A stretch of DNA of 64,000 bases from Lewinellaceae bacterium (GTDB taxonomy: Bacteria; Bacteroidota; Bacteroidia; Chitinophagales; Saprospiraceae), in assembly GCA_020636105.1 (NCBI GenBank), contig JACJYL010000001.1, positions 124,001-188,000 of the forward strand, given 5' to 3'. Position 1 is the first letter of the stretch; each line of letters begins with the position of its first letter. Positions 1 to 9,765 of this stretch are shown here, piece after piece. Position numbers and translations under genes: made by a program. The notes beneath the pieces were generated by a model. It saw nothing but the letters and a program-made list of their open reading frames with translations. It searched no databases and was not told the origin of the DNA.

Positions 1-891
1 CCCTTGATCTGTATAAAGGTAATTTTCTTCCCTGGTATTGCTCAGGAAGCCTGTTTCGATCAGCACACTGGGCATGGTAGTTTCCTTCAAGACAACAAAT
101 CCAGCTTGCTTGACCCCGCGACTGTTCCGATTGGTGACTACCGAAAACTGTTGTTCCACTTTTGTGGCAAACTGGATACTTTGTTCCAGGAAGGCATTTT
201 GGAACATGCTTAGCAATATATGTCCTTCCGGAGAATTAGGATCGTAGTCATAATTTTTTTCGTAATCCGCTTCAAGCAGTATGGCCGCATTCTCTCGCTT
301 GGCCACATCAAGGTTGTGTTGGGCGGTATGGAGCCCCATGACATAAGTTTCTGTTCCATTGGTTTTACCATTTCCAGGGGGCATGGAATTGCAATGGATC
401 GAAATGAAGAGGTCAGCATTGTTCCTGTTGGCGATTGCCGCTCTTTTGTGCAAGGGGATGAAAACATCAGAATCTCTTGTGAGAATGACTTTAACCTGCG
501 GATAATCTTTTTTGATAGCGTCGGCAAGTTTCTTGGCGATAGAAAGTGCAATAGTTTTTTCATGGGATTTTTTACCCAGGCAACCCGGATCGTGCCCGCC
601 ATGACCGGGATCTATCACTACAGTTTTTATTCCGGAGGAAGAAATTTTGATGCCTGGAAGTGGATTGATTTTTTCCAAAGAAAGGCTGTTGGTCTCTAAG
701 GGTAGGTTATTTAGGGTCAAATCATTAGCTTTGTGCCCTGACAATGTAATAATCGGAGAATCGTTTTTGATTTTAGGGGAACTGTTTTGAAGTAAATGTG
801 AAGGAAACGATAAAGAAACGTTAAAATCGACAGCAGGGGCTGCCAAAAAAGACAAAAGAACCGTTTGAATCAGGAATGCAGTTTTGAACAT
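1..891 (-). CDS. N-acetylmuramoyl-L-alanine amidase (AmiC/Amidase_3 type), C-terminus cut by window edge
   Basis: Cleaves the amide bond between MurNAc and the stem peptide in the periplasm during septum splitting and wall turnover. Read on the minus strand from the ATG at 891, 297 codons remain open to base 1 and no stop is reached, so the gene continues to the left. Residues 1-20 look like a signal peptide, and about 21-88 is a low-complexity linker. The Amidase_3 domain starts near residue 90. Visible zinc/catalytic motifs are DPGHGGHD (His97), SHEKT (Glu111), FISIHCN (His166) and VLIETGFLSN (Glu279). It is divergent from the LptD-like gene, so two envelope-biogenesis genes share a short promoter region. 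The family call is firm; the exact paralogue (AmiA/B/C) is not resolved. Confidence 0.93.
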   Translation of the reverse strand, partial: MFKTAFLIQTVLLSFLAAPAVDFNVSLSFPSHLLQNSSPKIKNDSPIITLSGHKANDLTLNNLPLETNSLSLEKINPLPGIKISSSGIKTVVIDPGHGGHDPGCLGKKSHEKTIALSIAKKLADAIKKDYPQVKVILTRDSDVFIPLHKRAAIANRNNADLFISIHCNSMPPGNGKTNGTETYVMGLHTAQHNLDVAKRENAAILLEADYEKNYDYDPNSPEGHILLSMFQNAFLEQSIQFATKVEQQFSVVTNRNSRGVKQAGFVVLKETTMPSVLIETGFLSNTREENYLYTDQG

Positions 892-985
892 AATATGTTT
901 TTTGAGACCTTTAAACCAGAGTAATTTATTCGCCAAAAAGTTTAATTGCCCGGCTAACAATTTGCAAAATAAGATAATTCTCTCT

Positions 986-3742
986 TTGAAAACAAAACTA
1001 CTATATATTATTTTTATTTTCTGTGGGTTAACAAAAATATTGTCAGCACAGATTAGCCCTTTGGCAGATTCTTCCTTTATTGTAAAAAATGATCTGGAAG
1101 AATCCCAGGATTCTCTTGTCCTGCCATTGGATTCTATCTCGGTGGATTCTATTTCCCCAACCCCTGTTTCTCTGCCTGCTACTCCAAGGCTTCAGTATAC
1201 TATTTCTTCAGATTCTCTCGACGCCGAAGTGATCTCTTCCGCCAGGGATTCCATGATAACCGATATTATTAATCAAAAGATTCATCTTTACGGAGAGGCA
1301 ACGGTTGATTATAAAACCATTAATCTCAAAGCCGGGCACATTGTGCTGGATTGGAATACCAGTATTGTGACGGCTGACGGGCTCCCGGACAGTACCGGAA
1401 GGATGGCCAGCTTTCCGGTGTTTAAAGACGCCACCCAGGAATTCCAGGCCAAAAGTATGAAATACAATTTCAAAACCGAAAAAGGGATCGTTTACGACAT
1501 TACTACCCAGCAGCAGGAGGTGATTATCCACGCTGCCCGGTCTAAGTTTATCAGCAATCCTCCAAAAGACAGCACCGAAGAAAAGCAGGACATCATTTAT
1601 TCTGAAGATGCTATTTTTACCACCTGTACTGCCGAGGAACCTCACTTCGGGGTACATAGTAAAAAACAAAAGATTATTGCCAATAAGATGGTGGTTTCGG
1701 GTCCGCTCAATCTTGAAGTAATGGGGGTGCCGACTCCTTTGTGGTTGCCTTTTGGCTTTTTCCCAGTCACTCAGCCAAGAGGTACGGGGCTCTTATTTCC
1801 TGAATTTGATTTTTCCGCTGATCAGGGCATGGGCCTTAAAGGACTCGGCTGGTTTTTTCCCCTGGGTGAGCATTTTAACTTGTCGCTTCGCAGTAATGTT
1901 TACTTTTTTACCGGAACCTGGGGCCTGTCGGCAGCCTCCCAGTACAAGAAGAAATACAAATACGGCGGGAGTTTTAACCTGGGCTTCGACAACAGAAGGG
2001 TAGAGGAGGAGAGCGACGGATCCATTTCCAGCTCCAAGTCGTTTTCCATTCGCTGGACCCACAACCAGGACCGGGCAGCACATCCTACAATGAATTTCGG
2101 GGGATCTGTAAACTTCCAGATCAATGGCTACCAAAGTACCGTCAGTAACCGTGCCAATGATGTATTGAATAATTCATTGAGCTCCAACCTGAATTTTACC
2201 AAAAACTGGCGGGATAAACCTTTTAATTTCAGCGCCTCCTTCAGCCACAGTCAGAATACTTCCAGCAAAAAAATTACTGTAAACTTTCCAAAGCTGAATT
2301 TCCAGACGCAGACGCTTTATCCATTCCGGAAGAAACAGCGTTCAGGCCAGGCTAAATGGTATGAGGATATTACCCTTAAATACACCTCCGAAGCCAAAAG
2401 TACTTTTACCGGGGTGGATTCCACTTTTTTTACCAAACAAACCCTTGATGACGCCAGGTATGGGATGAAGCAAAATATTACGTCGGGAACTTCATTTAAG
2501 TTACTGAAATATTTCAATTTCAATCCCAGCGTACAATATCAGGAAGTGTGGTACTGGAAATCATTGAATAAAGATCAAATTGAGCAGTTGAATGTAAAGG
2601 TGGATACCAGCGGCACAGGTGTAATCACCAGGGATACCTTGTCTTACGGATTTGCCAAGGATACCCTGGTTACCGGATTTGAATCCTTCCGAACCCTTGA
2701 CATATCGGCATCGGTCAATACCCAGATTTTCGGTACCATTCGATTTAAAAGAGGACGGTTAAAAGGCTTCCGCCATGTGATTAAACCGAGTATTGGTATT
2801 AGTTATTCACCTGATTATTCTTCCAATGCCCATTGGTTCAGGCAGGAAAGAGATTTCTCCACTCCCGATAAATACAACGATAATCCCTATTCTATTTTTG
2901 ATAATGGCATTTATGGATCTCCTTCGGATAACGGAAAACAAATGAGGCTGACCTACGGGTTTGTGAATAATTTTGAAGCCAAGTATTTTTCGAAAAAGGA
3001 TTCCATCGATAGGAAGATCAAAATATTTGAAAGCATCAATATTGGGGGAAGTTACAATTTTGCCCAACCGGAATACCAATGGAGCGTGGTCTCTGCCAGT
3101 GGTCGCACCCGGCTTTTTAAAGGGTTGACCAATTTTGCCTTCAGGTTCAGCTGGGATCCATACCTAAATGAAGTGAACGAGGAACAGACAAGCAGAACGA
3201 GGGTGGAAAAATTGTATTATAAAGAAACAGGAAAATTACTCCAGTTTATGGGAGGAACTTTCTCCTTGAACACTGGATTGACCGTTTCCAAAATAAGGGA
3301 ATTATTCCAGGGCAAGGATCCTGAAGTGGTGGAAGACAGGCGGGATGAACAACAACAACAAGAGGAAGACGATTTCCTGAGTTTGTTTGACAATTTTAGA
3401 ATTGCTCATAATATGGGGGCTCGATGGGAGCGTACCTATCAGGATAAGGATACCCTGATCATCAGTACCAATTCTGTGGACGTAAGGGGGAATATTAAGC
3501 TAACAAAAAACTGGCAAATCACAATCGGGCAAATCGGTTATGATTTTATCAATAAGCGTTTGACTTATCCTGATATCGGTTTCAGACGCGATATTCACTG
3601 TTGGGAAGCCGGCTTCAACTGGACACCCGATCGCCAGGCATTCAGCTTTTACATCCGCGCCAAAGGAGGGACTTTCGGATTCCTCAAACTGCCTTATCAA
3701 CGAAATTACCGGGATGCCGAGCGGGCGAAGAATGCTTTTTAA
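986..3742 (+). CDS. lptD: Putative LPS-assembly outer-membrane protein, LptD-like
   Basis: Predicted outer-membrane translocon that inserts lipopolysaccharide into the outer leaflet. I chose the TTG at 986 because it opens a clean signal peptide (MKTKLLYIIFIFCG... ending LSAQ). The frame stays open to a TTG at 884, but that would overlap the divergent amidase start and put 34 non-signal residues first; no in-frame ATG lies near. An OstA/LptA-like N-terminal part (about residues 70-200, with GEATVDYKTINLKAG) is followed by PTPLWLPFGFFP and a long barrel-forming region rich in alternating aromatic strands. A Q/E-rich loop (HQQQQQEEDD-like) lies near the C-terminus. The size of about 920 residues fits the Bacteroidota LptD family. 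The window also contains an LptF/G gene at the far right, far from this one. Confidence 0.85.
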   Translation: MKTKLLYIIFIFCGLTKILSAQISPLADSSFIVKNDLEESQDSLVLPLDSISVDSISPTPVSLPATPRLQYTISSDSLDAEVISSARDSMITDIINQKIHLYGEATVDYKTINLKAGHIVLDWNTSIVTADGLPDSTGRMASFPVFKDATQEFQAKSMKYNFKTEKGIVYDITTQQQEVIIHAARSKFISNPPKDSTEEKQDIIYSEDAIFTTCTAEEPHFGVHSKKQKIIANKMVVSGPLNLEVMGVPTPLWLPFGFFPVTQPRGTGLLFPEFDFSADQGMGLKGLGWFFPLGEHFNLSLRSNVYFFTGTWGLSAASQYKKKYKYGGSFNLGFDNRRVEEESDGSISSSKSFSIRWTHNQDRAAHPTMNFGGSVNFQINGYQSTVSNRANDVLNNSLSSNLNFTKNWRDKPFNFSASFSHSQNTSSKKITVNFPKLNFQTQTLYPFRKKQRSGQAKWYEDITLKYTSEAKSTFTGVDSTFFTKQTLDDARYGMKQNITSGTSFKLLKYFNFNPSVQYQEVWYWKSLNKDQIEQLNVKVDTSGTGVITRDTLSYGFAKDTLVTGFESFRTLDISASVNTQIFGTIRFKRGRLKGFRHVIKPSIGISYSPDYSSNAHWFRQERDFSTPDKYNDNPYSIFDNGIYGSPSDNGKQMRLTYGFVNNFEAKYFSKKDSIDRKIKIFESINIGGSYNFAQPEYQWSVVSASGRTRLFKGLTNFAFRFSWDPYLNEVNEEQTSRTRVEKLYYKETGKLLQFMGGTFSLNTGLTVSKIRELFQGKDPEVVEDRRDEQQQQEEDDFLSLFDNFRIAHNMGARWERTYQDKDTLIISTNSVDVRGNIKLTKNWQITIGQIGYDFINKRLTYPDIGFRRDIHCWEAGFNWTPDRQAFSFYIRAKGGTFGFLKLPYQRNYRDAERAKNAF

Positions 3743-3818
3743 AAAAGGGGAAGTATTCGGAATTTCAGGGCACAGACAATTGTATTTTTTCAAAAACCTG
3801 CATCCCTCGTTTATTATA

Positions 3819-3859
3819 GGTTGCAGGATACAGGGGCCATATTAAAAAACCCTGCAACC
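3819..3859. terminator. Possible bidirectional hairpin between convergent genes
   Basis: GGTTGCAGG (3819-3827) and CCTGCAACC (3851-3859) are perfect 9-bp inverted repeats with a 23-base spacer. They lie between the LptD-like stop and the convergent dockerin-protein stop. The loop is long and the T-tract is poor, so terminator activity is only a guess. Confidence 0.3.
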
Positions 3860-3881
3860 TGCAACGCCATAATATTTTGCC

Positions 3882-4454
3882 TTAATTCGGAACAGCGCTA
3901 CCGTTTATGTCCCCCATTTTAAATCCTGTTATATCCTGGATGACTTCATTTGCCGTCATTTCCACTTCCACCTCGTTTAAAGTATAGTTGCCGGTAAATG
4001 TACTGATGCCTGCCGGCAGAAATTGCCAGGAAGGGACCATCATCTCTGTATCAATCCCCAGAATGAGCCTTCTGAGCAATACCATGTCAAAAACAGTAAC
4101 CGTAGTGGAGCTGTTGATATCTGCCGCGTACAATAAATAGGGAGAAGTAATGGGATCTATCGCAAGAATATGTCTGACGATCAGAACCATATCAAAAGTG
4201 GAGACGCCGTTAAGTGGGGCTTCGTTTTTTTCGAAGGTGATTCGGTAGGTATCTCCCTGGTTCAACCCTGAGAAAGAGAAATGGTCTCCGGAGGTAACCG
4301 CAAGGAGGTTGTCGTTGGCGTCATACAAGTTAATGGTGGTAACCTCGACCGGATCGCTAAAAGGAGAGGTAATGCTTCCGGAAAGTGTACCCGTTTGTGC
4401 TTTTAAACCAAGGGTGCTTACGAATATTAAAAGGAAGAATAATTTATTTTTCAT
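3882..4454 (-). CDS. Small secreted dockerin-like protein
   Basis: 190 residues with a signal peptide (1-19, ending LKAQ). Residues 20-85 form a carboxypeptidase-regulatory-like beta domain (GTLSGSITSPFSDPVEV...). Residues 85-135 carry two related segments, FDMVLIVRHIL and FDMVLLRRLIL, the second preceded by AADINSS; this is the duplicated calcium-loop plus helix layout of type I dockerins, with a degenerate first loop. Dockerins bind cohesins through calcium-stabilised helices. The next gene upstream (4531-8097, same strand) contains several cohesin-like domains, so the two may be partners (inference). There is no T9SS tail, so the export route beyond the Sec system is unclear. A terminator hairpin separates the two genes. 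Confidence 0.75.
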   Translation of the reverse strand: MKNKLFFLLIFVSTLGLKAQTGTLSGSITSPFSDPVEVTTINLYDANDNLLAVTSGDHFSFSGLNQGDTYRITFEKNEAPLNGVSTFDMVLIVRHILAIDPITSPYLLYAADINSSTTVTVFDMVLLRRLILGIDTEMMVPSWQFLPAGISTFTGNYTLNEVEVEMTANEVIQDITGFKMGDINGSAVPN

Positions 4455-4470
4455 GGTTTGAATTTTTTTT

Positions 4471-4504
4471 TGTTTAAAATAGAGCCGCTAATGAAAGCGG
4501 CTCT
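4471..4504 (-). terminator. Rho-independent-type terminator after the cohesin gene
   Basis: AGAGCCGC (4481-4488) and GCGGCTCT (4497-4504) form a perfect 8-bp stem with an 8-base loop. On the minus strand the stem is followed by ATTTTAAAC. It lies just downstream of the large cohesin gene and upstream of the small dockerin gene, so read-through between them should be limited. Confidence 0.7.
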
Positions 4505-4530
4505 TTCAGAGAAATTTCGCGTTTATGGGA

Positions 4531-7500
4531 TTATATTTTTGAGATTCGTTTGATGATCACTCCTTCTTTGCTGATGATTCTGAGGAAGTAGGTTCCTGAG
4601 GTGAATTCTTTTACAGAAAGAGAATCGTCATTATTGGATCTTTTTACCAGTTCTCCATTTGCATTGTATAATTCAATCGCGGTGATCTCCAGATTTCCTG
4701 CTGAAATATAAATGCTCTGGCTGGCCGGAGTCGGGAATATACTTACCTGTTCGGCTAATTCAGGATCATTAAAATCAGTGGTGGTATCGATAAAGGAGAT
4801 GGTCGGGACGGGTTGCACCAAAATTTCCTGCCCCGTCGAATTGATTATCTTAACGCCTTCTATCCCGAAGGGGACTTCAGTCAGATTGCCTCTGAATATC
4901 ACATCTTTTATGGTGATTTGCATGGCTCCAATAGGTCCGTTGCCGGAAACCTCTGCTCCGTCAATCCTTGTAACAGCTACATGAAGTTTTCCGGCTTCGT
5001 AATCTTCTTTGTAAATGCCTATAAGATTCTCACCGATGGAACCCAGCCATGAATTCTCAAATCGGGCATGTACACTTCCGGGCACTACGACTTCCGGATC
5101 AAAAGTGATGGTGAATCCGATGCCATAGATACCGGTTGCAGGGAAATTTTCCTCTCCGAGAATAATATTTAATAATGTGGTCTGATCCAGGGCTACCGTG
5201 TCACTTTCCACGTAAAATGGAGCATCAATGGTCAGCGTCGTTCCGGGAGTGGGGCCCTGGGGGGCAATACCCGGGTCATTGTCCCAGTTTTCATTGGTCG
5301 ATCCCCAGTTCAGGGAAATGGCCAGGGTATCCTGGGTGTTAATGGTTCCGTTACCGTCGGTATCCATATGTTTGTAGTCAACTCCTGACAGTGGCGTGGC
5401 CGGCCCCCAGTCCTGTACATAAAAAGGAGTCCAGTCGGTGCTCAAAATCCTTGCCGTTCCTTCTGCTCCATAGGCCAAGCCAATGTTGAGCAGATCGTAC
5501 TGATCTACAATACCGTTGAGATCCGTATCTCCGGGCCAAAGCGGATCAAGAATGATAATTTCTCCTCCGGAAGTAGAGACGTTTAAAGGGATCGCATTGA
5601 TCCCAATAAATTCAATAGGAATGGGCGAATTGGTAATCGTAACAGGTTCTATACCATTGTCTGCCACCACTTCAAAACACAGCTCGAATAATGGGGTATC
5701 TTCCGCGATGGATAAACCCGAGGTAAAGTCATTGGAGAAGTAAACAAACCTCAGCTCCCCGGATTCAGCCGCATCGGTTAATGAGCTAAAGGAAAGTGCA
5801 ATGCTGGTTTCAGGTTCGAAGAGGAAGTTTTCCACTCCACTGAAGTTTAAAGCTTCCGGGTTCCAGTTCATGCTGAACTGGATAGCTCCTACATTGTAAA
5901 GATCCAGTGCGCGTATTTCCACACAGGTTATATCTCCGGGAATGGCGGTATTCGAAGTGATATAAACGGCTCCCTGGCCTGCCGGCGGATTTCCAATGGT
6001 GATGATGCCACCGCTTGTTTGTACGGTTTGTTCTTCATCCATCGTATTTATGACCTCGATATCGGTTGGGGTATCCGTAATTTCAACAGTTGCCGTTCCA
6101 TTGGCATTTAAAGCCGTAAAGCACAAAGAAAAAACGGGAGTATTGTTGGCGAGTGTAACCCCTTCGAGGGGTGGATCCAGCCAACTGAAAGTGAGTTGAT
6201 CGTTTTGGGGCATTCCGAAATTGTTTGCACTCAGGCCGGGAAGGTTAAAATTGGTCACTTCCTCAAAATGAAGCAGGGAAGGGTCCCAGTCAACAGTAAA
6301 CTGCATGCTGATGATGTCGTTGAAATTTCCCGCTACTACGTCTATGCAGGTACTTTCGCCTTGCTGGATATTCGTTTGTTCCGGAGAAACAGACAAGTAA
6401 AGATCACTCTCAGGGTTTTCACAGTCCACTTCAGCGACAAGGGTTTCTGAACATCCCGTGGCGTCCGTTGCGGTAATCGTATAACTTACCGGCCCGGCCT
6501 CCATAGGGAAGGTTATGCTGCTTAAATTGACCTGGGCGGGATTGTTGACGGTTTCTGTAAATCCATTGCTCCATTCATAGGTGATGGGAGCCAGGCCGGT
6601 CCAGGAAATTACCGAAAGGGTGGTCGATAAGGGGAATTGGCATTGATAAGTATAAGCAAGGTTAAGGCTACCTGCCACAAAAAATTCCTTTGTCGCGCTG
6701 AGGCCGGTTTCGTTATCTGTAACCACGACGGTATAATAACCGGAGATAAGCCCCGTAACATCTTCACTGGTAGCCCCGTTGCTCCATAAAAAAGAGAAAT
6801 TCTGACTGCCTCCGGTAACGGTAATGTCAATACTTCCGTCGGTTTGGTTGGTGCAATTTACATCGGTTATTGAACCGGTAATATTGGGAGGGAAACTACA
6901 GCCTACTTCCATATCACTCAGGATGAACTCAAATCCCTGTTCATCTGTGATGGTAACACTGTAAAGGATTCCGGACGGGTTGGTGATCAGCAGGGTGCTT
7001 TCGTTGACGTTGGTTGTTTCTATGGTTCCGTCACTCCAGCTAAATGTATAAGGCGGAGTCCCACCACACCATAATAAAACGTGAAGTTGGGCTTCTATGA
7101 GGCCAGGGTTGAAATAAGTGCAATCGTAGGCATAAGAGGCCAATCCGTCTTCTGCTTCCACCTGGTAGGTTTCTGTTACGGAACAGTTTCCTTCTGTAAT
7201 AGTCACTGTATAGGTTCCGGCTTCCGAAACCTGAATGTCTTCTGAGGTAGCCCCGTTACTCCATTCGAAGGAGGGATTAACCCCGTTGGTTGCCAGGTTA
7301 ATGCTGCCGCTTGATCCATTACATCCGACCGGGTTTACATTTGCCGAAGTAATCAGCAAGGATTCATTTTCCAGGGTGTAGGAGGCCAAAAGTGTGGCTC
7401 CTTCGGAGTCTTCAATGGTCAGGTCATAAATCCCGGCTGATAACCCTCCGATATTTCCTTCAGTAGCGGAAAAGCCATCAGGTCCTTGCCATTGGTAAGT

Positions 7501-8097
7501 GTAAGGAGGCATGCCCCCGACAGCAATCACGGCAATACTGCCATTTGAGTTCCCGCAAATTTCAGCAGTCAGGATAGCAGAAGTCAGCTCCAATGGACCT
7601 CCCGTGGAGGAAATAGTAATGGAGCCATTATTGAAGACGCCATTCAAAATCTGATCATTGACATCCAATATTTCGATCGCGGTGGGCGTATTTTCAAAAC
7701 TTATAGGCGTAGTGACGTTTCCGGCGGTATTGGGAAAAAAGCAAAGGGAGAATATGATCTCGTCCTCCGGGAGGGTAACTCCCGAAAGAGTTGGGTCAAT
7801 CCAGGAAAAGGTTATGGCTCCCTGGGAGGTAATGTTCCCAAAATTGGCCGTGCTAAGGTTCAGCGCAGAAAGATTACTGAACCCTGAAAAGGAAAGCAGG
7901 TTATCATCGTAATGCATACTGAATTGCATGCCGATAATGTTTTCAAAGTCAGCTACCGTAATGTCAACACAAACTTCATTGTTGGAATTGATCCCCACAT
8001 GAGAGGCGCTGAAGGTCTGTCCGTTGCTTTTGGGTAAATGGATTAACATAGCCAGCATAAGGCTCGTCAACCAATAATATAGGGTACTTTTTTTCAT
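4531..8097 (-). CDS. Secreted multi-cohesin, SprB-repeat and dockerin protein with T9SS sorting tail
   Basis: 1188 residues. A signal peptide (1-26) is followed by a cohesin-like domain (about 30-162) and SprB-type/PKD-like repeats (about 172-245, 250-315, 405-475) with PYTYQW and FSFLWSNGATSEDV motifs. Two further cohesin-like domains follow (565-702 and 710-850), sharing VDITVADFENIIGMQFS-type openings. A dockerin-like region at 853-932 has loops GDTDLNGIVDQYD and MDTDGNGTINTQD. A fourth cohesin-like domain lies at about 955-1095. The C-terminal T9SS tail (1117-1188) has FPTPASQSIYI and ends GVIIKRISKI. The protein should be exported through the outer membrane and could act as a surface scaffold for dockerin-bearing partners. 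SprB repeats are known from gliding adhesins, so adhesion is an alternative role. No catalytic domain was seen. Confidence 0.88.
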   Translation of the reverse strand: MKKSTLYYWLTSLMLAMLIHLPKSNGQTFSASHVGINSNNEVCVDITVADFENIIGMQFSMHYDDNLLSFSGFSNLSALNLSTANFGNITSQGAITFSWIDPTLSGVTLPEDEIIFSLCFFPNTAGNVTTPISFENTPTAIEILDVNDQILNGVFNNGSITISSTGGPLELTSAILTAEICGNSNGSIAVIAVGGMPPYTYQWQGPDGFSATEGNIGGLSAGIYDLTIEDSEGATLLASYTLENESLLITSANVNPVGCNGSSGSINLATNGVNPSFEWSNGATSEDIQVSEAGTYTVTITEGNCSVTETYQVEAEDGLASYAYDCTYFNPGLIEAQLHVLLWCGGTPPYTFSWSDGTIETTNVNESTLLITNPSGILYSVTITDEQGFEFILSDMEVGCSFPPNITGSITDVNCTNQTDGSIDITVTGGSQNFSFLWSNGATSEDVTGLISGYYTVVVTDNETGLSATKEFFVAGSLNLAYTYQCQFPLSTTLSVISWTGLAPITYEWSNGFTETVNNPAQVNLSSITFPMEAGPVSYTITATDATGCSETLVAEVDCENPESDLYLSVSPEQTNIQQGESTCIDVVAGNFNDIISMQFTVDWDPSLLHFEEVTNFNLPGLSANNFGMPQNDQLTFSWLDPPLEGVTLANNTPVFSLCFTALNANGTATVEITDTPTDIEVINTMDEEQTVQTSGGIITIGNPPAGQGAVYITSNTAIPGDITCVEIRALDLYNVGAIQFSMNWNPEALNFSGVENFLFEPETSIALSFSSLTDAAESGELRFVYFSNDFTSGLSIAEDTPLFELCFEVVADNGIEPVTITNSPIPIEFIGINAIPLNVSTSGGEIIILDPLWPGDTDLNGIVDQYDLLNIGLAYGAEGTARILSTDWTPFYVQDWGPATPLSGVDYKHMDTDGNGTINTQDTLAISLNWGSTNENWDNDPGIAPQGPTPGTTLTIDAPFYVESDTVALDQTTLLNIILGEENFPATGIYGIGFTITFDPEVVVPGSVHARFENSWLGSIGENLIGIYKEDYEAGKLHVAVTRIDGAEVSGNGPIGAMQITIKDVIFRGNLTEVPFGIEGVKIINSTGQEILVQPVPTISFIDTTTDFNDPELAEQVSIFPTPASQSIYISAGNLEITAIELYNANGELVKRSNNDDSLSVKEFTSGTYFLRIISKEGVIIKRISKI

Positions 8098-8259
8098 GTT
8101 TAAAATAAGTTTTACAGGCTGCAGGAGTTTTCGAAAATATCCGGAATTTCCAAAAATACCTTTTAGTCTATGGAAAAATAACTTTTACGTTGCAAATGTA
8201 CCGGCAGTGTGAGGGAATAAAAAATACAAAATATCAATATTCTAGAAATTAATTTATGA

Positions 8260-8290
8260 TTTGTTGTTTGTAAAATGTTGATTATCTTTA
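8260..8290 (+). promoter_or_regulatory. Bacteroidota-type promoter for the 8320 gene
   Basis: TTTG (8260-8263), a 19-base spacer and TATCTTTA (8283-8290) match the Bacteroidota primary-sigma consensus TTTG-N19-21-TAnnTTTG at all but one base. The gene start at 8320 is about 30 bases downstream. Confidence 0.6.
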
Positions 8291-8319
8291 TTTTGTTGTT
8301 TTAAAATATAGATTTTATT

Positions 8320-9765
8320 ATGGAAAAATCGAAACTTTTTTTAACCCTTTCTTCCCTTGACTTAAAGGAGCGTAAAAGGTTCAGCGAATATGTCCATTCT
8401 CCCTTTTTTAACAAGAATGAGAAAGTCCAACAGCTGTGTGAAATAATGCTAAAAGCAATGGACCAGCCGAAAAAAAAGCCGTTGTTAAAGACAAGGGTAT
8501 TTAAAAAGATATTTAAAGAGGACCATTACAAGGAGATAAAACTCAATAATGTCATTTCCGATTTGTTGCAATTATTGCAGGATTTTTTAGGATTTGTCAG
8601 GTTCCGGGAAGATCGGATTTTGCAGCAAAATCTTGTGGCCCGGGAGCTGATCAGTCGGGAGCAATACCAAAATTTCAATACGGTAACCAGGCGTTACGAC
8701 CAGTTGAGAGCTCAATCTGAAGTAAAAAATTATCATTTTTATTTATCAGAATATGAATATTATGAAGTGCTGGATCTTTTGTCATTAAGCGGAGATAAAA
8801 GGTCTTATAACAAGGCCTTACAATCCAAAAGCGACATGCTTGACCTGTATTATTTTGCCAATAAGCTGCGGATCGCCTGTGATATGTACAGTAGAAATAT
8901 TGTCATCAATGCCGGTTATGAACCTCATTTCGTTGAAGATATGCTGGATCGTTATGAGGAAAAATTTGAATACTACGGTGATATTCTTGCCTTAAAGTTG
9001 TATTACGTCACCTTGAAAATGTTGAGAGAAGGGGAGGAGCAGCACTATTTTGGACTCAAGGATTTTTTGGAAGAAAATAACCGAATATTTCCACCCGAGG
9101 AATTGAATACGGTTTATAGTTATGCGCTGAATTATTGTGTAAGAAAGATCAATTCGGGGCAAACCCACTTTTACGCAGAAATCCTTTCTCTGTATAAAGT
9201 ATTGTTGCAAAAAGAGTTATTATTCTCAAACGGTTATTTGTCGCAGTGGGATTATACCAACATCATTACATCAGCCATGCGTTTGAACGAATTCGATTGG
9301 GCCGATGAATTTATTCATCAATACAAAACATCTCTGCTCCCAGATGAACAATTTAATGTGTACACCTATAATCTAACGGCCTTGCATTTTGCCAGAAAAG
9401 ACTATGACAAGGCCCTTCAATTGTTGCATGAAGTCGAATTTACGGATCCTTTTTACCATGCCGCCGCCAAGATCATTCAGTTAAAAGTATATTTTGAAAT
9501 GCAGCAAACCGAAGCTTTTTTTTCCCTGGCAGAGGCCTTTAAACAATTTGTAAACCGCAACCGTCAATTTTCAGGGTATCAAAAAAAGTCGAATTTAAAC
9601 TTCATCCGGGCGGCCTTATGGTTGTATAAGGATCGACTCAAAGGAGAAGTGTACAAGAATTTAGATATGAGTGAATTATATCAAACTACCCGAAGTAAGA
9701 TTCAACACCTGGATCCCCTGGCAAATAAGGCCTGGCTGGATCATATTTCTGAAAATCAGGGGTGA
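8320..9765 (+). CDS. Uncharacterised helical (TPR-like) protein
   Basis: 481 residues, no signal peptide or membrane segment, mostly helical and rich in Lys, Tyr and Leu. The N-terminus (LDLKERKRFSEYVHSPFFN) is a conserved-looking opening that I associate with paralogous hypothetical proteins of Saprospiraceae and related Bacteroidota. The rest reads like irregular TPR/ARM helices (for example LHFARKDYDKALQLLHEVEF near 355-375). It is monocistronic, with its own consensus promoter, and is divergent from the cohesin gene. It resembles in size and composition the 504-residue protein at 45686, but I see no clear alignment between them. Function unknown; a protein-interaction scaffold is the most one can infer. 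Confidence 0.8.
   Translation: MEKSKLFLTLSSLDLKERKRFSEYVHSPFFNKNEKVQQLCEIMLKAMDQPKKKPLLKTRVFKKIFKEDHYKEIKLNNVISDLLQLLQDFLGFVRFREDRILQQNLVARELISREQYQNFNTVTRRYDQLRAQSEVKNYHFYLSEYEYYEVLDLLSLSGDKRSYNKALQSKSDMLDLYYFANKLRIACDMYSRNIVINAGYEPHFVEDMLDRYEEKFEYYGDILALKLYYVTLKMLREGEEQHYFGLKDFLEENNRIFPPEELNTVYSYALNYCVRKINSGQTHFYAEILSLYKVLLQKELLFSNGYLSQWDYTNIITSAMRLNEFDWADEFIHQYKTSLLPDEQFNVYTYNLTALHFARKDYDKALQLLHEVEFTDPFYHAAAKIIQLKVYFEMQQTEAFFSLAEAFKQFVNRNRQFSGYQKKSNLNFIRAALWLYKDRLKGEVYKNLDMSELYQTTRSKIQHLDPLANKAWLDHISENQG

Noticed and set aside
220..699. 159-codon open frame on the plus strand
   Set aside because: It is a shadow of the amidase gene on the minus strand, whose codons carry all catalytic motifs and run off the left edge.
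3346..3366. CAACAACAACAA microsatellite
   Set aside because: It is in frame within the LptD-like gene and encodes a Gln-rich loop; it does not break the frame.
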